Origin: Myripristis murdjan
Taxonomy: Eukaryota > Chordata > Actinopteri > Holocentriformes > Holocentridae
Length of the DNA: 64,000 nt
Direction of reading: 5' to 3'
Assembly: GCF_902150065.1 (NCBI RefSeq)
Contig: NC_043983.1
Location: 13,730,821 to 13,794,820, forward strand
The notes under the pieces are model-generated. The model did no database searches. It was given only the letters and a program-made list of their open reading frames with translations, and was not told where the DNA came from. Shown here piece after piece: positions 8,840-21,467 of this stretch (the first letter of the stretch is position 1; the number at the start of each line of letters is the position of its first letter). Both the position numbers and the translations under genes were made by a program.

Positions 8840-11800
8840 TGGAAAATCTTTAGCTCTATTTGCTGCCACTGGCGGACGACTGGGAGCTGTGCTGCTACTG
8901 CAGCTGTTGAACACAGATGATGTGTGAGGCTTTGGTTTGAGTTTTCCTTTAAAACATTTTTTTTCAACACCCACTGTGGGTCGTGTAAACACTTGAACTG
9001 GCTGCATCCAGAGCATCCAACCAGTTTAATCCTCACCTAACAAAATAATTCACTCTTCAGTGTTACTTGCTTGTGGATTACATTTTTGGAAGCAAATCCA
9101 GGGACATTTGTGATTTTCTGACAAATATTAAACACAATATAGACATAGAGTTTTGCCTTACAAGCCTTTAAAAACAGTAATTCTGTCGTCGACCCAGCAT
9201 CACTGATCTGATGTGTAACTTGTCTGAAGACTTAAAACTGAGGATCTGTCTTTGACTTTTGTGTACAAACCAAAGGAAAACTTCACACTTCCAATAAGAC
9301 AAGCTCTTAAAGCGATATACCCTCATTTAGAAGCAGGATAGAATTCATGTTATCTTGAGATAAAAACTACAAATCACAATATGTGGTATGTGGTGTGTTA
9401 TGGTAATAGCAATGCCCTCTGGAGACTGAGGGATCTGGAGACATTTCTGGGTACAGCTCCAGTGGGGGACAAAGCATCAAATCAGGGGTCTGCCTCTTTA
9501 AAATGGAGATGTCTGATCACTTTACCGTAGGTGACTGAGCCCCTGGACACCCATAGGATCGGTGCCTATGTCCACATCCCTATACAGACTCAACTGCAAA
9601 CTTAGTGGTATCTCATTTTTCATATCACAACCAGCATTATAACACAAACGCTGCAACCCCCCAACAGTTATCATAACAGATGACAGGCATGGGCAGGGGC
9701 CTGTGGGAATGGCGGAGCCCCCACCACCTCATGGGGGTCTAGAGCACAACGTAACTTATGTTAGCAGATTTGAAATCAAATGTTGAAAAAAGCTGCAAGA
9801 CGTACCAAGTCAAGCAGCAAAACTAGGAAACAGGGCAAACATTTAGACAACAGGCCGTGTATGCAATAAGTAATAATGACGAAGGGAGTTGAGAGTGTAG
9901 GTGAAGTCAGTAGCAGTGTCTTGCTAATTGCTAACATAGCTACACACAGCATATGTTGCTTACCTGAACAACAAATGTAAAAATCGATCATTAGCTCCAT
10001 GGATGTGGTTCGTTTGAAACGATGACATTATTCCTGCTGGAATACTGACGGAACAAGTCTGGCCATTCAACAGCTATAAATGTGTGTGTGATGCCAGTGA
10101 ACAATAGCCAATGTAGCCAACATCAGCCTGGCTATGTGTGTGTTGGGGAGTGGAATGAATATGTGTGTGGGGGTGTGTTCCCCAAAACAAAGTGGACGGA
10201 CCAGACCGATCGTTTTCAGAGCTCAAAAGCTCAGTAGCCATCACGGTAACAGTGGACTGAATGGTAGTGATCAACAACACTTCTGTGGCTGCAGCAGTGC
10301 ATGTATGTGAGAGGCAACACCGCAATAGACTGCAGGAAAAAAAATGACGAGGAAGAAATTTGGCTACCATGCAATTATGCATCCAAACACAGTACACCTA
10401 ATATCTAACAGTCATGTTACAGAAAGCATCAGTGATTTTGCGTGACTGAGTTGTGTGTGTAGATTCTGCAGGCATATGTGTTAATGTGTGAGTGTGGATT
10501 CATTGACATCATGTGAAAGCTCATTATCAGTTCATGCATCAGATTCATTCTCATCACCCTTCACTGATCAGATAAAATTGGTCTGAGAAGCATCAGACCA
10601 TTGTGGTTTCATGTGTGGGAGAACACTGATACTCAAGTCTGAAGATCCAAACTGCGATTAACTAACGTTACATGCATATGGTGCATAAGGGTGTGCAGCG
10701 ATGTCATTATCTGTATCTGTATTCAGACAGAACAAAGGAAGTGGACGTGGTTTATACTGGAGGTCATGTAATGTCCGGCAAATGTTGTATTTTATAACTT
10801 AATATTCATAGGCAATGAAACTGTTGTACCTTCAAAGCATCAAATTTATATCGGAATATAATTTATTTGGAAATTTATTTCCACATCCTCAAATTGTAGG
10901 TCTACTTTTCATTTCTCCCAGCTGTTCAAACACCATATAGGTCTACATCATCAAATCGCACCCAGAAGACGTTAAAAATATTTTTTAAAAAACGTCTACA
11001 GAGTGACAGTCTGAGTTATACAGGCTAAAACATTGTCCAGAAAAGACATTACTTCAAATGTGTTGTTCAAAGAAATAACCCTTAACCAGTATTAGTGGTA
11101 GAGGAAAAAAAAATTCCCAACCCAGTGATGTTTCAGGCCGAGTAGTCCTTATTGTTTGGTCCTTATTAAGTTGTCATTTTCTACATCTGTTTGGTGTTCT
11201 GGTTGTTTTAGTTAATCTCAATATATGCTTTATTTTATTCACAATTCAGCTCATGAATATGTTTCATTCATGCCATGTGTGCTCTCTGCTGTTTGCTGTG
11301 CACTATAGCTGGCTCATGACACAGGGTACAGACTGAATGCTTTGGTTTTGCTGCAAATATACACCTACAAGACTGACAAAGTCAGAAAATGACAGTCTTA
11401 ACCACTGTAGATCCCCACCACACCAGGTAAGCATGAACCAGATGAGGAGCATATTAGTGTTGCACTGTATTATAGCCTGATGTGGTCTATTGCACTCATT
11501 TGTCTGGTAGTTTAAGATTTGCTGAAACTCTGAATTAGTCCTCTACAGGAAGGCTCACCCTGGATTATGGCATGTATGATACATCCATATCCTGTGTGCT
11601 GATAAATGTCTCCCCTCTGAGTGAAGGGTGGGTGAGAGTGTGACAGATGTGACAGAAAGCTTTGTTGAACCCATGATGTACTAATGACATGAAATGTGCT
11701 TCAGCTTGCTGAGCCACCACAACCATGAGCATTTACTTTATTCACCATGACGATGCAAATTTTCAGCCAACACAAAAACTGAGACAAAAACATTTACTCA

Positions 11801-12010
11801 CATCACTGTAACTGAGTAGCTTTTTATGTATAGAGTATGTCCTCTTTTGGGTATTTTTAAAAACCATTAATGATGCTTTTATTAATAGTAAGTTCATTTT
11901 AAAGATGTATGGTGCTTAGTTACAGGATGAGCCTGACTTCATAGCCTCATCACCAACACCCATTAACAGCAGCACTGCATTAGGAGTGGCAGGATGTCAC
12001 TCTGTTGGTT
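8840..12010. other. Spacer between protease pseudogene and intact protease gene
   Basis: About 3.2 kb with no recognisable exon. Frames at 9776-10000 and 10074-10397 on the minus strand have no domain or splice context. Stretches such as 9,400-9,760 look like decayed interspersed repeat, but I cannot name a family. Confidence 0.4.
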
Positions 12011-12026
12011 AGGTTACCTACGTTGA

Positions 12027-12068
12027 AACCACAGACCTGTCTTTAGTGCAGACTCTGCTGTATATAAG
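12027..12068 (+). promoter_or_regulatory. Core promoter of the intact protease gene (RUNX site plus TATA box)
   Basis: AACCACA at 12027-12033, then TATATAAG at 12061-12068, 50 bp before the ATG. The RUNX-to-TATA spacing of 34 bp equals that of the pseudogene promoter. RUNX factors drive granule protease genes in mammalian lymphoid and myeloid cells, so expression in blood cells is the likely use. Confidence 0.7.
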
Positions 12069-12117
12069 GGTCTTTTTGACACCCCCATGAAGCCACCTCG
12101 AGGGTCCCGCCTGCAAG

Positions 12118-12819
12118 ATGCCCAGCTTCAACATAGTTCTGCTTTTTTGTGTCCTTATATGTCTTGGACAAGAAGGTAAGACTTTCTCAGGTGGAGAAAG
12201 AAAAAAAAAAAAAACACTTTCTTTTCTGGCTGATGAACAGTATATTAACTTAATTCTTTTTAGGACTTGGGAATGAAATTATACATGGGAAAAAGGCCAA
12301 GAAAAAAACCTTGCTGTACATGGCATCGGTGCAGAGTAAAGGAAAACATAAATGTGGGGGATTTCTGATCAACGAGGAGTTTGTCGTCACTGCTGCCCAC
12401 TGTGATATGTGACTTACTCTTCTTCTTCAGCCAGTCTTTGATTAAACTAATTATTACACAAACAAGATTGAAATATTCAGAACTGATGAAAAGGTGATCG
12501 CCACTACATACAGTCAGAAAAACTATTGACGACCTCTTATTGATTGATCATTTCTGCAGGAAAAATATGACTGTTGTTCTGGGTACCCACGACCTCAGGA
12601 GAGTTGATGACAAAACCATGAGATACCGAGTACAGAAATGCAAACACCCTTCCTACAATGATGACACATTGGAGAACGACATCATGCTCCTCAAAGTACG
12701 TTTTATTCAACCTAATTGAATGGTCCTGTGTGATATTCTGCACTCTTATCATCTTCTGGGTATCCCTTGTGTTTGGTTAAGTTTTAGTTTTTTAGTTCGA
12801 TTTAATGCAATTCAACAAA

Positions 12820-12855
<36 letters not shown>

Positions 12856-13674
12856 TAGAAAGTATAGAAATACATTAAATAGTAAACATTGCATGACATA
12901 TTAAATTCAAAGATGTATCTCGAATTTGGTTAAATGTAAAAAAAAAAAAATTCAAGAGGTGAACAAAAGTTCTTTACCAAAATAAATATAAAGTACAACA
13001 AGCATTGCATTTCAACAAAACAATTTTCAAACAAATAATTCTCTGTCTTTCAGCCGTTGTTCGAGCCCTTCTTTACAGATCTATGTAACAAGTGAGCCCA
13101 GGAAATAAGCCTGAATTTTTAATTCTGACTTTTGTGTTTGTGTTTCCAGTTGTCCAGGAAAGCTGAGCTAAGCAAAACAATGGCAACAATTCCAATTCCA
13201 AGCAAGAGCACTTACATCAAAGCAAAGACAAAGTGCCGTGTAGCCGGGAGGGGAATCAGTAAACCCGGTAGTAGAGAAACTGTTGATGAGCTGCGAGTGG
13301 TGGACGTTTCTACCATTGATCTGAAAGTCTGTGAGAAGGAATGGCGCATAATTCCTGCCAATGTCATCTGTGCAGGTGGATACAAGACCAAAAAGGGATT
13401 TTGTCAGGTGTGTAGTTTTCCTTTTCCATGTGTAAAATATCGACTTGGTGCAAATGGTTACTTGTATAAAACTGTGAGAATTTGAATTAACCTGAATCAC
13501 CTTTTCTCATAGGGTGATTCTGGTGGTCCTCTGGTGTGCAAGGGGGAGGCAGTCGGCATTGTCTCTTTCAACGAAAAAAATAACTGCACATACCCGTCTC
13601 TGCCCAACGTCTACACCGAGATATCAAAATTCCTACCCTGGGTTAATGACATTCTGCAGAAAAAATCATGCTAG
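12118..13674 (+). CDS. Granzyme/mast-cell-protease-like serine protease, complete, 252 aa
   Basis: Five exons: 12118-12175, 12264-12408, 12560-12695, 13150-13407, 13513-13674, with phases 1, 2, 0, 0, the usual granzyme layout. A signal peptide ([17 protein letters not shown]) and short propeptide (QEGLGNE) precede mature [10 protein letters not shown]. The triad is His65 (VVTAAHC), Asp108 (ENDIMLLK) and Ser202 (GDSGGPL). Cys pairs fit C42-C58, C136-C201, C168-C182 and C191-C220; the last is absent in true granzyme B. Six residues before the serine is Gly (189-type) followed by Phe190, and position 226 appears to be Asn (LPNVY). This closed, hydrophobic pocket is closer to elastase/proteinase-3 than to trypsin-like or Asp-cutting granzymes. 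The mature N-terminus is strongly basic, fitting storage on granule proteoglycans. It is the only intact copy among the close paralogues here. Confidence 0.93.
12823..12852. repeat. A(30) homopolymer in intron 3
   Basis: Uninterrupted A run, with a second shorter A run near 12,939. Both lie in the intron between exons 3 and 4 of the intact protease gene. Confidence 0.95.
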
Positions 13675-13794
13675 ATGTAATGGTCTTCTCTAAGATCTTT
13701 TTCTTCAAAATGTTTTACTTTTCTGTTATCTGTTATAGTTGTAGAGGTGTGATTGAGCAGATCTGATCATGTTTCTTCCTCAGTCAAAATGCAT

Positions 13795-13800
13795 AATAAA
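13795..13800 (+). terminator. Polyadenylation signal of the intact protease gene
   Basis: AATAAA 121 bp after the stop, followed by a T-rich then C-rich stretch. Confidence 0.65.
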
Positions 13801-14439
13801 CTTTGCTTATCCCCCCACCCCCACCCCCCAAAAAAAGATTTATTACTTGTTGCTTAAACAATTATAGTGTAACGCTCTTTCCCACATTTTGAAAACACAT
13901 AAATTCACAGCTCCCTCCTGACATCAGCACTATTTGATCATGGGAGGTGGCAAGAACACTTCTACCAGAATACTTCTATTAACAAGAGCTGCAAAAACTT
14001 TGGAAATTATGTCAGATTGTGAGATTGACAAGAAAGAGCTCAACAGAAAAGACAAACTGTTTCTACTAAACAGCTTGTTTTCCTGTTAGCAGGACATCCG
14101 CCCAGCTATGCTCTTTAGAATGGTTTCTACACCAGAAAATAGTCCCCAGGAAATGTTTGCTTTACACAGCAAATGATCACTTCTTTGGTTTGTGAATGCT
14201 GACAACTTTGTTTGCCAAAGAGCATGAAACCAAAAATTCAAAATTTAAAATCAAGGGATTTTGATTATATGTTGTGAAGACTACAGTACCCATGATTAGC
14301 AAAATAGTTTGTTACAATGTAAAATGTGGTTAAATTGTAATAAATGGGCCAAATGTTCAAAATAACTAGTATGGTCCCTTAAGGAGGAAAGTTAGAGAGT
14401 ATTTCACACCCGCACCTGGGGATCCAGACAGTCTGGCAC

Positions 14440-15080
14440 AAAAGACCATGTAGACCAACAGGCAGCTCATGTGGGTGTTAGTGTGTATATGCTGATGATT
14501 GTTGACATCATTCTGTCCATATCCTACCATAAAAAAGGCCTACTGAAGCAACGTTTCTTCCATTCTTGATAAAAGTGTATTTACTAGTTTAGTGAAAATT
14601 TTGTTGAAAATTATAGGAAAATGACAGTAAATAATTTATATCAAATAATACCAATAAGACCAATGACTGATTTAAAAAAAAATAATAAAAATAATGATTC
14701 CTCTACCATGCAGAGCTGAGAGTCAGTTGTGGTCATGGTGCAAATGACAGAGCACCATGATGCTGGGGGCTGCAATGAGAAGTGTGAAACAAAACCACAT
14801 CCTTTTCTCAAGTTGACTCTGAAACAGTTTTGTCATCACCTCAACAAAAAGAGGAAAGCGAAGTAATTACAATGTTTGCACTTCAAAAGAGATATTTTTA
14901 CATATACAAACACATTGTGCATTATCTTCTCATTACAGAAAACCTTTGTTTTTACGATCCTGGTCAGCACTCACCCATGAAGATGATAAAAGCACCTCTG
15001 ACTTTTTTTTTTTTTTTTTTTTTGAGATATCTGACAATTGAAATGACAGTAGTATTCAGGAATAAAGGAATTCAGGGATT
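14440..15080 (+). promoter_or_regulatory. Noncoding repeat unit, copy B, with TGTGGT site and ETS/RUNX composite
   Basis: Begins CACAAAAGACCATGTAGACC, matching the start of copy C. TGTGGT lies at 14728-14733 and AACCACATCC at 14793-14802, 65 bp apart. The tail keeps GAGATATCTGACAATTG and a GGAATAAA block, and a T(22) run has expanded inside it. It lies between the intact granzyme-like gene and the elastase-like gene and could serve either. Confidence 0.55.
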
Positions 15081-15214
15081 TTGGGGCGTGCATGGTGGTG
15101 GTACACGTGGTACATGTACACAAGACGTGATTGGACTGGGGTCACTTCCTTGAGGTGATTGGTTGTTTGATTTGCCATACATGGATTTTACAGACGTCTG
15201 GAAATGTGGAAGAC

Positions 15215-15345
15215 CATGAAATTTGGTCCACACTTTCATGCCCCCCAGAGAATGAGCCCTGACAATTTTGGTGACCTCATGACCTTTCCTCTAGTACCAC
15301 CCCCAGGCCAAAATGTGCAAAGTCCATTTTCTGTCCAATACTTGC
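15215..15345 (+). repeat. Degenerate fish interspersed repeat
   Basis: The phrase GGTGACCTCATGACCTTTCC TCTAGTACCACC (split here for length) resembles a repeat I have seen widely in teleost genomes. Its ends are not definable and the family was not named. Confidence 0.35.
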
Positions 15346-15671
15346 ATTCCCCCAACATGCACCAGGCCAGCAGGACACCAGCAGAAGAGGACCTGCCCTT
15401 GTTGCTTAAAAATCAAGGTAATGTAATGTAAAAATTAAAAAAATAATAACAATAAAAAATTCAGGGGTAAATTGACATGTTTGGCAGTGACTGCTTCACT
15501 ACAACTGTGTGTGTGTGTGTGTGTGTACTGACAGAGGAGACTTACGCACCCGGCTCCTCTTTTCACCCCCTGTGAAGGGGCTAGCCAGCGGCGGTAGCTG
15601 AAAGCAGAAAGTTGCAAGCAGAAAGCAGCACCTTTCAGTATTCATAAGTAAACACATTTATAACTATATCC

Positions 15672-16012
15672 TTTCATCCATCCATGCATTTTCTGCAGCT
15701 TATCCGGGACCAAGTCACGGTGGCAGCAGGCTATGGAGGACAGCCCAGATGTCATTTTCCCGGCAATATCCACCAGCTCTTCCTGGGGGACCCGCAGGCC
15801 AGTTTCCAGGCCAGCCAGGATATATAATCCCCCCCCAGTGTGTCCTGGGTCTCCCCCTGGGTCTCCTCCCAGTCAGATGTGCCTGGAGCACCTCCACAGG
15901 CAGGCACCCAGGAGGCATCCTAACTACATGCCCAAACCACTTCAACTGGCTCCTTTCAACGCAGACAGGCACTGGCTCTACTCCAAGCCAATTTTTGCCA
16001 GTGGCTGCACAA
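15672..16012 (-). mobile_element. LINE (non-LTR retrotransposon) 3' fragment
   Basis: On the minus strand the sequence encodes the end of a fish LINE reverse-transcriptase protein: LKWFGHVVRMPPGCLPVEVL, then GRRPRGRPRTHWGG, then ...LHSLLPP. It is followed by the typical 3' tail, whose plus-strand reverse reads CATCCATCCATGCATTTTCTGCAGCTTATCC. Only the last few hundred bases are present, as expected from 5'-truncated insertion. It abuts regulatory copy C and may have separated copies B and C. Confidence 0.8.
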
Positions 16013-16018
16013 CATGAA

Positions 16019-16570
16019 CACAAAAGGCCATGTGGACCAACAGGCAAGTAATGCTGGTGATTCTTGGTGTTATTCTGTCAATACTGAATTTGACAAAAGG
16101 ATTGATTCGACATCCCGCCAACCCTCAATGTATTTAACCTGTTAGTATGCATGAAGCAGAACTTAAAAATGGCAGCAAATCAAACATTTTACCAGCGATT
16201 ACATCTATTGTGATTCATCTACCACACAGAGTTGAGAGAGACAGTTGTGGTCATCGCGCACATAACCACATGGTGCACATGGGGGCTGCAAGAAGTTGTA
16301 TGAAACAATACCACATCCTTTTCTCAAGAGTATCTTTAAACACAGATGTGCTGCAACCAAAGAAAAAGAGGAAAGCAAAATAACTATATTATTTGTAGCT
16401 GAAAAGAAGTATGCATTGTGCTTGTTTGTCACATGATGGCAAAAAAAGAAAAAAAAAATCTGAGGTTCTTTTTTTTTCATTTCAAAATTAACAAACTCTG
16501 ATCTTTTCTTTTCAAGATGTTTGACAATTGGAATTGAAATCCTAGTGGTATTTAGGAATAAATTAACCTT
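16019..16570 (+). promoter_or_regulatory. Noncoding repeat unit, copy C, with TGTGGT site and variant ETS/RUNX composite
   Basis: Begins CACAAAAGGCCATGTGGACC. TGTGGT lies at 16246-16251 and TACCACATCC at 16309-16318, 63 bp apart, followed by TTTTCTCAAGAG as in copy A. The tail keeps AAGATGTTTGACAATTGG and AGGAATAAA. It ends about 0.8 kb before the elastase-like gene. Confidence 0.55.
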
Positions 16571-16713
16571 TTTATATGTAACCCTGTCTTTCTCTTTCTC
16601 TTTCGCTCCCTCTCTGTCCCTGTCTTTCTGACACAACTGTTTTATTCAAGCAGAACGTCTGTAATCCTCACTTTTAAATTTATCTGAAATTGTGCCTGTA
16701 TTTAAAAAGTGTA

Positions 16714-17074
16714 CAGTGCATCAGACCCCCTTCACTTTTTCACTTTTGTTATGTTGCAGCCTGATGCTACAATTGTTTAAATTCATTTTTTTCTCACATT
16801 AATCTGCACTCACTACCCTATAATGACAAAGTGAAAACAGAATTGTAGAATTTTTTGTAAATTAATTAAAAAGGAAAAACTGAAACATTTCAGTTTTTTA
16901 TTTTTAATAAATTTACAAAAATTTCTACAATTCTATTTTCACTTTGTTATTATGGGGTTCTAAGTGGAGATTAATGAGAGAAAAAATGAATTTAAACGAT
17001 TGTAGCATCAGGCTGCAACATAACAAAAGTGAAAAAAGTGAAAGAGGTCTGAATACTTTCTGAATGCACTACTG
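16714..17074. mobile_element. Tc1-derived palindromic MITE, 361 bp
   Basis: TA target duplication at 16712-16713 and 17075-17076. The left arm (CAGTGCATCAGACC...GTTATGTTGCAGCCTGATGC) and right arm are reverse complements. The right end keeps the common fish Tc1 terminus, which reads GTGCATTCAGAAAGTATTC when reversed. A short gap in the left arm removes AAAGTATT. There is no coding capacity. It lies about 330 bp before the elastase-like gene's ATG. Confidence 0.85.
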
Positions 17075-17341
17075 TATGACTTTCATTACCACAAACAACT
17101 CTGGAGTGTAGGGCAAGGACATGTATAACAAACTGCAATTCCTGAGGGTGATGCACCCCATTCAGAATCCCTCAGTAAATATAGCTCTAACTGCATCGGG
17201 AAAAAAAAAAAATACGTCTGTCATGCAATGCGATTTTGAAAACCTAAAACCATGTCTTTTGTCATCTCAGGAACATCTTCACAGAACCAGGACATCATGT
17301 TGGCACATACAGTGAAGCAATAATGAACAAGAACAAAAGTA

Positions 17342-17370
17342 AACCACAGTCTTCATCAGCAAGTATAAGA
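17342..17370 (+). promoter_or_regulatory. Core promoter of the elastase-like protease gene
   Basis: AACCACA at 17342-17348, then GTATAAGA at 17363-17370, about 35 bp before the ATG. This is the same order as in the granzyme-like paralogues, with a shorter gap of 22 bp. Confidence 0.6.
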
Positions 17371-17404
17371 TCAGCAGAGGAAAGCGCCTGTTTGCCCATT
17401 AACC

Positions 17405-19474
<2,070 letters not shown>

Positions 19475-19617
19475 TGCAAATGGCCTGCTTTAAATTGTAC
19501 TTAGTACAGCTTAGGCAAACAGATTCATACCGAAATGCTTCAAGATATAGTGGAGCCCAGGACACTTTCTGCCCCATGGCTGTGTTCATGTGTTGCAATT
19601 CTCAGTAAACTTTGAAC

Positions 19618-19618
<1 letters not shown>

Positions 19619-19683
<65 letters not shown>

Positions 19684-19702
19684 TGTGTGTGTGTGTGTGT
19701 GT
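19619..19702. repeat. (CT)n followed by (GT)n
   Basis: About 62 bp of CT and then 18 bp of GT, roughly 145 bp after the stop of the elastase-like gene and within or just past its 3' end. Confidence 0.95.
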
Positions 19703-20325
19703 CTCAGAAGAGATGTTTGAGAAATCCACCTTATGCCTCTCAAAACAACAATAAACTGAAACCTTACTTTGCTCAAAGCTCACAGTTCAGGCACCTTACA
19801 CAAGTGCACCCAGTCCTACTTGCTAAGGTCCTGCTACAAAGTGCATACGCTCTAGGGCTAATTAATTATGGCATTTTGTGCATTGAAGTGTTGCTGGTTG
19901 GAATTAATAAAATGGACGCTAAAGCATCTTGACAAAAAGTAGTCTTTGGTGACTGTTTTCACATATCAGACCTAAACTGTGGAAAAGAGAAAACATGAGT
20001 CATTCAAATGCTGAATTAAATTAATTAGTTTCAAAGAGAGTTCACCTGCATACCATAAACTTGGCTAATAATGATACTAGTACATAAAGTAGGTCTAATG
20101 AATTTCATCATCATGCCCTGAAAGATCAGAGTATGTTGAAGACTGTAAGTCATAATGAAATTATTCATTAAAAGCTGTTGCATTTAAAAGTTAAACAAAG
20201 GCTGAAAAAATGAACACATAGCAGCAGTAGTAGTTATTTACAGTGTATGCGGATTAATCATAAAGCACTTGACTTTACTACAGTTGCTGACCCAGTTCCC
20301 ATGCTATCTTTTCCCTACAGTCACA
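19703..20325. other. Spacer between protease cluster and spindlin gene
   Basis: AT-rich with no recognised exon or named repeat. Confidence 0.4.
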
Positions 20326-20329
20326 GGCG

Positions 20330-20673
20330 CATCCCGACTTTCCGTGTTGTGTTTACGTTCATGTGCTGTTAGGCTGTAATTACTTTTTCCCACGGCACTC
20401 GAAGGCAGCATTACACCAAAGGAGGGAAACATTTACGGCTGGTGAAAAGTCCATGTCATCGCAATTGAGACATCAATTCCCACCGTTCAATGCGCGCGTG
20501 TCCATGTGCTCATCTGCAGTCAACGTAACCAAACGCTCGCTGGGAAATGTAGTTTTTTCCCCCTCGTCCTCCCATTTTCCACAGGTTTCGCGAGGTTTGC
20601 ATGGGCGGGTTGTGTGTGGCTACATTTCTCTGCCAGACGAACTGAACAATATTGATATGAAATCTGCGTAAAG
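20330..20673 (+). promoter_or_regulatory. Probable spindlin promoter and untranslated first exon
   Basis: CpG-containing stretch (CACGGCACTCGAAGG, AATGCGCGCGTGTCC, AAACGCTCGCTGGG) unlike the AT-rich flanks. TGGGAAATGTAGT at 20541-20553 is the reverse of ACTACATTTCCCA, a good match to the ZNF143/Staf site of housekeeping promoters. A candidate first-exon donor (AAAG|GTAAAA) is at 20673/20674. The transcription start was not determined. Confidence 0.5.
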
Positions 20674-21467
20674 GTAAAAAAACATGTCTAGGAAGAAGGA
20701 TAACGCTATTAATACCCATTTGGAGGTTTTGTTTGTTAGCGCTGAGGACACTGAAAACGGATATGGTCGCTTCTACTTTCCCGAACATCTGCATTGAGGT
20801 AGAGCTTGGACAGACTAGAATTATTGATAACCTACTGCCATGCAACATTATGTGCTGTAGGTGTGTTGGCTTTAGTCCAGGACAGGTAGGCTAAGGCTGA
20901 ACTCGTCGTAGTCTGTCTGGTTTTCCTCACCATAGCCTGCTACAGCTTGTAGACAATAGGTGAGACAAACCTAACCGGCTACATACTGTAATTTTTCAGA
21001 TACAGTGAGATGGCTGACGTATTCTCCTGAAGTTGTGTCACAGCCAGCCTGTGTCAGTGGCTCTTTGAATTTGTAAACCTGACACCAGGCTTATGTCATC
21101 AAAAATAGCCCTAACTATGTATGATATGAGACGGAGCTGAGCCAGACCAAGTGCACTGTGCTTGCTTGAGGAGATTATGCATTACAAACAGTGACCTCCA
21201 TAGCTGTGTAGTTCAAGAAAATAACCAGGAAGTTAGTGGGTCGTGTTAAGCCATTGGCTGCTGCGCTTGTCAGTCGTGGCTGTGTCGGCTCCAGCCCTGT
21301 CACAGATCTCTACCAACCAGGCTAGCCTCCCAGCTCTGGCAGAGGCCTTTCCTAGGCTGTGTAGAATATGTCTAAACTAAAGCATGGCAGCTTTCATACT
21401 CACTCAAATAATAATTGAACATTGCCCTCTCTTTCTCTCACTCATTAGCCTTTGAATTTCTGGAGGC

